Shown here piece after piece: positions 18,533-25,826 of a DNA stretch of 64,000 nt. Each line of letters opens with the position of its first letter. Position 1 is the stretch's first letter. This stretch comes from M3007 sp031425035 (GTDB lineage: Bacteria > Bacteroidota > Bacteroidia > Chitinophagales > Saprospiraceae), in assembly GCA_031425035.1 (NCBI GenBank), contig JANPIN010000070.1:1-64000 (forward strand). Direction: 5' to 3'. The notes under the pieces were generated by a model, which did not search any database, had not been told where the DNA came from, and was given only the letters and a program-made list of their open reading frames with translations. A program made the translations under genes and the position numbers.

Positions 18533-19423
18533 ATGATCAGGCTGCTGGTTTTAGGATTCTTTTGTCTGCTGTTCGCTGCGCCGTCGAGCGGGCAGAACGC
18601 GTCGAATCCCTTTGAGATCCGCGCGCGTTTACCCAAAGAGGTGGCGTCGGGAGCGGTGGCCATGAACACGAACCCCTTCGATCTGGTGCCGCACCGCATG
18701 CCGGGCGCGGTGAAAGGCCTGAGCGAAAACAGCACCGAAGCGTTCCGGCCATTTTCCATTTTACCGCGCGGCGGGGGCATGACGACGCAGACCGTTTTCT
18801 GGGTGCTGGTAGTCATGTTCAGTTTACTGACCTTTTCCATCGCCTTCAAACGCGGTATAGTGATCCGTGCCTGGCGTGGTTTCCTGAACGACAATGCCCT
18901 CGTGCTGGCCCAGCGCGAAGCTTCGGGACTGGTGGGCAGCACGCCTTATTATCTGTTGTACGGGAGTTTTGTGTTGAATGCCGGCATGTTCATTTTTCTG
19001 GTGATCCGCTATTTTAAACATGAATTGTACAACAACTTTCCGTTTCTGTTGCTGTGCATGGCCGGCGCCGCGGCTATATTCCTGTTCAAACACTTTATGG
19101 TGCGGCTCGTGGGCTGGCTTTTTGCCGCCCGCAACGAAACCCGGCGTTATAACTTCCTGATTATCACGTTCAACTGTGTACTCGGCCTGTTCCTGGTACC
19201 CTTTAATCTGCTGCTCGCTTTCGCGACCGATCTGAAGGATTTGCTGGTGTTCTGGACCCTCGGTCTGGCCGCCATTTTCTACGTCTACCGGGCCTTGCGT
19301 TCGGCGCCGATCGGTCTCAAAATTTTGGCTACTGACCAGTTTCACTTTTTATTGTACCTTTGCACTGTTGAAATCGCACCCGTTCTACTGCTTTTAAAAT
19401 TGGTGTTGAATCAATCGGATTAG
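18533..19423 (+). CDS. DUF4271-family membrane protein
   Basis: 296 residues: a signal peptide (1-20), a periplasmic stretch to about residue 80, then five or six transmembrane helices to the C-terminus. This layout and the position directly upstream of a uroporphyrinogen-III synthase-like gene are typical of the Bacteroidota DUF4271 family. Function is unknown. Conserved linkage to hemD-like genes suggests, but does not show, a link to haem synthesis or the cell envelope. Transcription probably starts at the ATG itself (see the -7 element at 18521). Confidence 0.82.
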   Translation: MIRLLVLGFFCLLFAAPSSGQNASNPFEIRARLPKEVASGAVAMNTNPFDLVPHRMPGAVKGLSENSTEAFRPFSILPRGGGMTTQTVFWVLVVMFSLLTFSIAFKRGIVIRAWRGFLNDNALVLAQREASGLVGSTPYYLLYGSFVLNAGMFIFLVIRYFKHELYNNFPFLLLCMAGAAAIFLFKHFMVRLVGWLFAARNETRRYNFLIITFNCVLGLFLVPFNLLLAFATDLKDLLVFWTLGLAAIFYVYRALRSAPIGLKILATDQFHFLLYLCTVEIAPVLLLLKLVLNQSD

Positions 19424-19506
19424 ATCTGAAAACCAGTTGGGAGAATCATTTTTCTTTCAACCGGCCGCACGCACGCTTGACAAATTTCACATAAACACAG
19501 TCCCGA

Positions 19507-20292
19507 ATGTCTGCAACCGCTGCACCTGTTCAGGAAAGCACCAGCTACAAAAAAGTCCACAACATCCTCATTTCTCAACCCACGCCCCCTCAACGCGCCG
19601 CGTATGACGATCTGGAAAAAAAATTCGGTGTACACATCGATTTTGTTCCGTTCGTGACGGTCGAGGGTTTAACGGAAAAAGAATACCGCAAAAACCGGGT
19701 CTATCCCAACGACTACACGGCAATCGTGTTCCCCAGCAAAAATGCGGTGGACCACTTCTTTCGTTTATGCGGCGAACTGCGGATCAAGATGTCGGAGGAT
19801 ACCAAGTATTTCTGCGCCACGGAGGCCATTGCCAACTACCTGCAGAAATTCATCATGTTCCGCAAGCGGAAGGTGTTCAACGGCACCAAATCGATCCTGG
19901 AACTGAAATCCTACGTCACCCGCAACAAGGAGGAAAAATTCTTCCTGCCTTGCAGCGACCAGGGCAATCCGGAGGTCACGCGCTTTTTCAAGGAACTGAA
20001 AGTGCCGATCCAGGAAGCCATCATGTACCGGACGGTCAATAATGACATTCTGGATCTGAAGGACATCAAGTACGACATCATCGCCTTCTTCTCGGCGCTG
20101 GAGATCAAATCGATGTTCGACCAGTTCCCGGATTTCAAACAGGAAGACCGCCGTATTTGCGTCTTCGGCACGTCGGCGCAACGGGCCGTCACCGAACGCG
20201 GCATGACGGTACATATTCAGGCCGGTACGCCGGAAGCGCCGTCGATTGCGGTGGCGCTGGAGAATTATCTGAAGGTGTCGAACCGGGCTTAA
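19507..20292 (+). CDS. hemD: uroporphyrinogen-III synthase family protein
   Basis: 261 residues with the two-domain HemD fold. Recognisable are ILISQPTPP at the first strand, FPSKNAVDHFF, the interdomain hinge near residue 115, and the second-domain segments FLPCSDQGNPEVTRFF, YDIIAFFSALEIKSMFDQF and CVFGTSAQRAVTERG. HemD cyclises hydroxymethylbilane in tetrapyrrole synthesis. HemD proteins diverge strongly in sequence, so the assignment rests on the motif order and the DUF4271 neighbour. The start is 83 bases after the DUF4271 stop, so cotranscription is plausible. Confidence 0.85.
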   Translation: MSATAAPVQESTSYKKVHNILISQPTPPQRAAYDDLEKKFGVHIDFVPFVTVEGLTEKEYRKNRVYPNDYTAIVFPSKNAVDHFFRLCGELRIKMSEDTKYFCATEAIANYLQKFIMFRKRKVFNGTKSILELKSYVTRNKEEKFFLPCSDQGNPEVTRFFKELKVPIQEAIMYRTVNNDILDLKDIKYDIIAFFSALEIKSMFDQFPDFKQEDRRICVFGTSAQRAVTERGMTVHIQAGTPEAPSIAVALENYLKVSNRA

Positions 20293-20319
20293 ATTAAGTT
20301 GCTTTTCTGGCTATAAGTG

Positions 20320-20353
20320 GCCCCGTCGTGCTTGGCACGGCGGGGCTATTTTG
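20320..20353 (+). terminator. rho-independent terminator after hemD-like gene
   Basis: A 12-bp stem (20320-20331 with 20335-20346, one G-T pair) with a 3-base loop, followed by a T-rich tail. It is 28 bases after the stop codon. Confidence 0.75.
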
Positions 20354-20516
20354 TTTAACTTATGACAGTATTAGCTTAATTTTTCTTCAACATAATTTTC
20401 GTGGAAGGCGTTGTGTGGGTAAATTGCGGCGCTGTATACCCTTTACAATCGCTTATTAATTTAGACCCATCCTGCCTGTTTACCGGAGGCGGCTTATTAT
20501 ATAAAATCCTCACCAC

Positions 20517-21977
20517 ATGAAATACATTTTTACGCTTCCTCTATTGCTGTCATTTTATCTGGGCGCCTACGCGCAATCCTATTCCGAATTCAGCTCTTTA
20601 TCGGGGAGTCAACGTTATAATTTTAGTGCCACCCAGGCAAATGGAGGCCTGTTCTATTGTTTACGAAGAGTGGTGGATGACTCGGTGAGATATGTAACTT
20701 ATAAACTCAATAACGAGGGACAGATAACGGATTCTGTTGCGCACTCGCCGGATGGAATTGACCGCTGGGGCTGGATTGCCGCGCAAGAGGGGCGGATTTT
20801 TTTTCACGGCATCCGCTGGGTAGGCAGTGCGTTCACCAATATCAGGCATACGGTGATTGAGTATGACCAGCAGTTGGAACCAGTGCGGGAAACCATAGGG
20901 GCCTCCCTGACGCCCAGTACGGGTTTCATAACTTATCAGTCAACTGGTTTCATTACGACGAACCAGATATCTGATTTTCATTTGTACAACGATACACTGT
21001 TGGCGGCCTATCAGTTCCTGATGGTGGACAGCCCGTTCGTGGTTCAAGGGCGGAGGAATTTTTTCTTGAAAACGGGGTTGGACGGCACCGTCTATGTCAA
21101 AAAAGAATTGCCGGTCAATGAAATGTACAATGTATTTTTTGCCAAGAGCAAAATGTACGTGCAGGGCAGCACGTATGTATCGCCGTTCGATCCGCGCGCG
21201 CTGAGCGAGTTCGACTCCAATGGCGACCTGATCCGGGGCATTGATTACGACACCTGGGGCTCGGGCGAATTTTTGGAAGGCTCACTGGGACTTTGGCACA
21301 AGGGGCGATTTTATCTTACCTACGTTGGGAAAAACGATAACCTGCCCGGTTGCCCCACCGACAATGCCGCCATCGATGTGCGGGATAGCAGTTGGGCGGT
21401 GCTGCACCGTTTCAAACTGCCAGACTGCGGTTACTATACATCGGGCAAGGTGCCGTTTGCTTTCGATGCCCAGGACAATGTCTACTATGCTGCGCTAGAT
21501 GCGCAGACCTTTAAAAAAATTATCGTCTATAAATTCACCCCGGACTTTCAGGTCATCTGGAAAAAAGAACTGGATCTCACTAGTCTGGCTGGGGTTGGGT
21601 CTATTAACCCGGCAACGCTACTGACTACCGACGACGGCGGCGTGGTGGTCAACTGTGTAACCAATAGCGATTTACGCATCCTCAAAATCTCGGCCAGTGG
21701 CGATTTGGTATCGTCCACCAGTCTGCCACTGTCGAAAGCAGGCACGGGGCCGGTGGTATACCCCAATCCGACGGTTGGGCCGCTGCAGGTACTCCCCGAC
21801 TTTTCGGCGGCCAGGGTAGCGCAGGTCACCAGCATAGATGGTCGGCCGATGGGTGTATTCGACCTTTCGACGCAGCAGATAGACCTGTCGGCTTATCCCT
21901 CGGGGCTGTATGCTGTATCGCTCTGGGACGCGGGATTACGGCGTCTGCTGGGGAGGGAGGTGGTGGTGAAGCAGTAG
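20517..21977 (+). CDS. T9SS-secreted protein of unknown function
   Basis: 486 residues with a signal peptide (1-19, ending AYAQ) and a C-terminal type IX secretion sorting domain (about 405-486). The sorting domain contains the hallmark VYPNPTVGPLQV, then IDGRPMG, LSAYPSGLYAVSLWD and a terminal basic strand. The middle is a repetitive beta-rich sequence with Asp/Gly-rich turns, probably a propeller-like fold, and has no recognised catalytic motif. Expected location is the cell surface or medium. Codon use is normal; the gene is monocistronic between a terminator and the SIR2/TIR operon. Confidence 0.8.
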   Translation: MKYIFTLPLLLSFYLGAYAQSYSEFSSLSGSQRYNFSATQANGGLFYCLRRVVDDSVRYVTYKLNNEGQITDSVAHSPDGIDRWGWIAAQEGRIFFHGIRWVGSAFTNIRHTVIEYDQQLEPVRETIGASLTPSTGFITYQSTGFITTNQISDFHLYNDTLLAAYQFLMVDSPFVVQGRRNFFLKTGLDGTVYVKKELPVNEMYNVFFAKSKMYVQGSTYVSPFDPRALSEFDSNGDLIRGIDYDTWGSGEFLEGSLGLWHKGRFYLTYVGKNDNLPGCPTDNAAIDVRDSSWAVLHRFKLPDCGYYTSGKVPFAFDAQDNVYYAALDAQTFKKIIVYKFTPDFQVIWKKELDLTSLAGVGSINPATLLTTDDGGVVVNCVTNSDLRILKISASGDLVSSTSLPLSKAGTGPVVYPNPTVGPLQVLPDFSAARVAQVTSIDGRPMGVFDLSTQQIDLSAYPSGLYAVSLWDAGLRRLLGREVVVKQ

Positions 21978-22025
21978 CTCGCGCCGCCAGGTTGTAAATG
22001 CCTTCCATTTTCTCATTCGCTTTTC

Positions 22026-22033
22026 TACCTTTG
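22026..22033 (+). promoter_or_regulatory. -7 element of the SIR2/TIR-STAND operon
   Basis: TACCTTTG, a perfect TAnnTTTG match, 35 bases before the ATG at 22069. It shows that the two-gene operon has its own promoter rather than depending on the upstream T9SS gene. Confidence 0.55.
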
Positions 22034-22068
22034 GCCATTCGATTGTCCCCCGATTTGTTCTGACACTC

Positions 22069-23436
22069 ATGCCAACGGACAACAACCAAACGGGCGCGCC
22101 TCCGGGCGATCTGCCTGATTACGTGTATAAAAGCATTGCCCAGCAAATCCGGGACGGCATGTGCGTGCTGTTCCTCGGACCCGGTGCGCTCAGTGCCCGG
22201 CAGGGCGATCAGTGGCGGCCCCTCAGCGAACTCTGCGCCAATCAACTGGCGAAGGAATACGGTTTTGAACTGGGCCCCGCCGAAGCCAATTCCCTGGTGC
22301 ACGTGACCAGTATGCTGCGCAACCGCAACCGCGATAACCTGGCCGATACCATGATCATGGGTAAGGTGCAGAAGTTCTACGAAGACGCCGAACGGACGGC
22401 GCAGCTCCACCCGGCCCTGGAACAACTGGCCGACCTGCCCTTCAAGATCGTCATCAACACCACGCCCGACGATTTTTTCGTTCGGTACTACGCCAATGCG
22501 CTCAGCCCCTACCGCTTCGAGTTTTACCATTTCCGCCAGCCGGAACGCGATCCGCTGTTCGACTTCAAAGACGACCCGCCGCCGCTGATCTACAACCTGT
22601 TCGGGTATTATAAAAAAGACCCGTCCTCGCTGGTACTGACCAATAAGGACCAGCTCACCTACGTCAACAAGATCACCGGCGCGCAGCACGAACGCCTGCC
22701 GGAAAGTCTGCTGGCCGCCTTCAACGTGCCGCGTTTCTACCTGTTTCTGGGTTTCGATTACGAGGACTGGACGCTGAAAATCCTGCTCGATGAGCTGTTC
22801 AAGAACGCCCGCAGCAACATCAAACCCTTCGCCTATCCTTTACGCGGAGCGGTGGCGACCAACTCGCTGGACCGCATTTTTTTCCAGGGCGAGTTCAGTA
22901 TGGAGTTTCCCAGCGTGGATATGGAAACCTTCGTGGCCAATTTAAAAAAACAACTGGACGGCCCTACGGCAGCGCCCACCGATGCCGCCGCCATACTGGC
23001 CGACGTGCTCATTCTCCATAACGGCGCGCAGGACGAAACGAGCAGCCAGGCCTTGCTGCGTTATTTAAAACCCCTCAAACTGCGTTGCTGGACCCTGGCC
23101 GACGCCGTAGGACAAGGCGATATCACCGCCTGGCTGCGCGAAAAACTGGATAGCTGCCAGATCGTGCTGCCCCTGATCAGCGCTGACTTTTTTGACGCTG
23201 CCAACCCGGCCCTGCCGCTGCTGGACGAAATTGTCGCCCGCAACAATCCACGTGGCCGCTACCTGGTCATGCCCGTTCTGCTCCGCTTTCTGGGGCTGGA
23301 AGGCACGCCGCTGGGCGCCCTGAAAACGACCCGGCCGCTGAAAGGCCAGCCGGTTTATGGCAATGGTCTGGAAGAGAAAATGCTGGCCGACATTGCCGAT
23401 ACCTTGAAAAAATACATCGAAACGCCCGCCGGATGA
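22069..23436 (+). CDS. SIR2-like plus TIR-like two-domain protein
   Basis: 455 residues. Residues ~18-290 resemble SIR2-like (SIR2_2-type) domains: VLFLGPGALS (33-42) at the nucleotide-binding glycine loop, HPALEQLADLPFKIVINTTP (114-133), LIYNLFG (173-179) and FLGFDYEDW. Positions normally occupied by the catalytic Asn (TTNYD) and His (LHG) are Pro133 and Phe178, so NAD hydrolysis here looks unlikely. Residues ~305-435 resemble a TIR domain (ADVLILHNGAQDETSS, DSCQIVLPLISADFF, YLVMPVLLR); the catalytic Glu position is ambiguous. The stop overlaps the next start (ATGA), implying translational coupling to the STAND NTPase. A defence or conflict role is inferred. Confidence 0.78.
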   Translation: MPTDNNQTGAPPGDLPDYVYKSIAQQIRDGMCVLFLGPGALSARQGDQWRPLSELCANQLAKEYGFELGPAEANSLVHVTSMLRNRNRDNLADTMIMGKVQKFYEDAERTAQLHPALEQLADLPFKIVINTTPDDFFVRYYANALSPYRFEFYHFRQPERDPLFDFKDDPPPLIYNLFGYYKKDPSSLVLTNKDQLTYVNKITGAQHERLPESLLAAFNVPRFYLFLGFDYEDWTLKILLDELFKNARSNIKPFAYPLRGAVATNSLDRIFFQGEFSMEFPSVDMETFVANLKKQLDGPTAAPTDAAAILADVLILHNGAQDETSSQALLRYLKPLKLRCWTLADAVGQGDITAWLREKLDSCQIVLPLISADFFDAANPALPLLDEIVARNNPRGRYLVMPVLLRFLGLEGTPLGALKTTRPLKGQPVYGNGLEEKMLADIADTLKKYIETPAG

Positions 23437-25619
23437 TCACGCCCGCTGCTGCCAACCTACCGCGTCGTTACCCGGGCCTCAAGCCCTTCGACCGCAATCA
23501 GAGCGCTGTGTTCCACGGCCGCCGGGAAGACGTGCAGCGTCTGACCAACCTGATCGTGCGCGAGCGCCTGGTGGTACTGTTCGCCAAATCGGGCATCGGC
23601 AAAACCTCCATGCTGCAAGCCGGTGTGGCGCCCCTGCTGGAAGGCCAGGACTTCCTGCCCATCTTCCTGCGGGCCGATAAAACCGATGCGCCGCTCTCCA
23701 CCACCCTCGGCGAAGTGCTGAGCAAAAGTCCGCAGGTCGGCCATGTCGATGCTACCGGACTACGCCCCGGACTGCGACAGACCCTGTGGGAGCAGATGAA
23801 ACGGCTGGAATTCGACCTCGACGGACTGCCGGCCACCCCGGTACTGGTCTTCGATCAGTTTGAGGAAGTCTTTACCCTGGGCCACGACGAAGCCAGCCGG
23901 AGCCAGTTTCTGCTGGAACTGGCAGATCTGGCCAATGAAGCCGTGCCGGAAGCAGTGCGGGCCGATTTATTAGCCGGCCTACAGGACGCCACCCCGCTCA
24001 GTACCGAACTCATGCACTGGTGGGAACGGCAGCCGGAACTGCGGGTGGTCATTTCCATCCGCTCCGACTTTTTGCACCTGCTCGACGATATTAGCCCGCT
24101 CATTCCGGGCATTCTGCGCAACCGCTACCAGCTGCAGCCACTCAACCGGCAGCAGGCCCAGACCGCGATCGAGGACCCGGCTAAAGCCGCCGGGGCCTTT
24201 GCCAGTCCGCCTTTCGCGTATCGCCCGGATGCTATTAAGGGCATTCTCGACTTCCTTGCCGGACGCGCCAGTACGGACGGCGTGCAGGAGGTGAGCGGAC
24301 TGCCGGCGCTCAAAAAACAGGACGAAATTGAATCGTTCAACCTGCAGATCCTTTGTCAGAATGTTGAGGGTAATATTATCAGCCAGCAGCAGCCGGCTGG
24401 TTTTGAAGTCATACCAGACTTCTATGGCGGGCATGAAGGGCTGGAAGAGGAAATCCGCGATTTTTATCAGAAACAGCTCCAGCAGCTACCCGAAATATAC
24501 GTCCGCAAGACCGGGCAGGCAGTGGACAATGCGGCTCAATTTGTGGGCAAAGCCCAGTGCCTGATCGAGGAAGACCTGGTGACGCCCATTGGCCGGCGTT
24601 GCAGCATGGTAGACGATTTTTTGACCAATAAGTGGCAGGTCAGCCATGATTTTCTGGATACCCTGGTCGATAGCCGGCTGTTGCGCAAGGAGCTGCGGCT
24701 GGATGATTTTTATTACGAGATCAGCCACGACACTCTGCTGCCGGCCGTCATCGAATCGCGGGATGCGCGCCGGAAACGGGAACATGCCGACGATGAAAAA
24801 GCCAAACTCCAGGCGGAATTAGCCGAAGAAGCGGCCCGCCGCGAACGGATGGAAGGCGAGCTACGGACGGCCAGAATGAACCGTAAACTGGCGCGGCAGG
24901 TAGCCATTACTTCGTTCATTGCCCTGCTTATTACGCTGGTATTCGGCATCCTTGTGGCCCGCAACTACGCGTCTTCCGTACGCAACGAACTGGCCCAGGC
25001 CGAGGAAAATGTGTACAATGAGCAGTATGCGGCTGGTTTGAACGGCTACCAAAACCTGACGGGCGAGTTTTTCAAATGCTGGCTGCTCGAGCATACGCGG
25101 CCGCATAAAAGCGTGGAAAGCGGCCAGGCGGATGCGCTGCGTTTTCAGCATCTGTACGGCGTGATCACCCAGGATTTTATCGCCCAGGGTGATTCGCTTT
25201 ATTTTCAGGAAAATGAGGATTTCGCCGGCGCGCTGGCCTATTACCGCGATGCGCAGGACTCGCTGCAACTGTATAAATCGATCAACTATCCTTTCCAGGG
25301 CGGTCAGCGGAAAAACGGCAGCACCTGGCGGGTGAACCCCCTGCGGATCAAAGACCAGGAAACCAGCCTCACCCAGCGTACGGAAAGCGCGCTGAAAACC
25401 CTGATCGTGCAGTTCGATATCCGCCAGCGCGACGTGGAAACCTTCATCGAAGCCCGGGCCTGGAACCAGGCGCTGCGTAGCCTGCTGGCCATGCAACATC
25501 TGCTGCCCACCCGCCCGGCCGACCTGGATCGCCTGCAAAAAAGTCTGCACCTGGATGACCGCCCGGACAAATATGTGCAGGAGGAAATAGCGCGCTGCTA
25601 CCAGATGCTGGGACGCTAA
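23433..25619 (+). CDS. membrane-anchored STAND-type NTPase
   Basis: 728 residues. The N-terminus RRYPGLKPFDRNQSAVFHGR (11-30) is the entry motif of the nSTAND1 family. It is followed by Walker A AKSGIGKTS (51-59, first Gly replaced by Ala), Walker B LVFDQFEEVF (~136-145), the sensor-like VVISIRSDFL and a winged-helix-like region with ISHDTLLPAVIESRD. A charged coiled coil (~440-485) leads to one transmembrane helix (~489-512). The last ~215 residues are helical and TPR-like with no recognised family. It overlaps the SIR2/TIR gene by 4 bases. STAND NTPases act as ligand-sensing switches; here the paired protein is the probable effector or adaptor. Confidence 0.85.
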   Translation: MITPAAANLPRRYPGLKPFDRNQSAVFHGRREDVQRLTNLIVRERLVVLFAKSGIGKTSMLQAGVAPLLEGQDFLPIFLRADKTDAPLSTTLGEVLSKSPQVGHVDATGLRPGLRQTLWEQMKRLEFDLDGLPATPVLVFDQFEEVFTLGHDEASRSQFLLELADLANEAVPEAVRADLLAGLQDATPLSTELMHWWERQPELRVVISIRSDFLHLLDDISPLIPGILRNRYQLQPLNRQQAQTAIEDPAKAAGAFASPPFAYRPDAIKGILDFLAGRASTDGVQEVSGLPALKKQDEIESFNLQILCQNVEGNIISQQQPAGFEVIPDFYGGHEGLEEEIRDFYQKQLQQLPEIYVRKTGQAVDNAAQFVGKAQCLIEEDLVTPIGRRCSMVDDFLTNKWQVSHDFLDTLVDSRLLRKELRLDDFYYEISHDTLLPAVIESRDARRKREHADDEKAKLQAELAEEAARRERMEGELRTARMNRKLARQVAITSFIALLITLVFGILVARNYASSVRNELAQAEENVYNEQYAAGLNGYQNLTGEFFKCWLLEHTRPHKSVESGQADALRFQHLYGVITQDFIAQGDSLYFQENEDFAGALAYYRDAQDSLQLYKSINYPFQGGQRKNGSTWRVNPLRIKDQETSLTQRTESALKTLIVQFDIRQRDVETFIEARAWNQALRSLLAMQHLLPTRPADLDRLQKSLHLDDRPDKYVQEEIARCYQMLGR

Positions 25620-25826
25620 CACCCGGCAGAGGAGCCCAACCTCCTTCAATAAATAACACCATTTGTGCCGAAGAATGACAGTTTTGCCATATTCAAAACA
25701 TTATGCGGCGCGGCGAACCTATTTTTGTTTTGAAATCAAATTTTATTTATTCTTTTGCAAGGCAAACACCGTTTGTAAAAACCGGCTGTTTTAAGTAGTT
25801 TTATCCGCAAATAACTTTCGACCCGT

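Noticed and set aside
22069..23436. Active NAD-dependent protein deacetylase (true sirtuin)
   Set aside because: The catalytic Asn and His positions are Pro and Phe, and there is no zinc-finger Cys set, so an active sirtuin is not supported.
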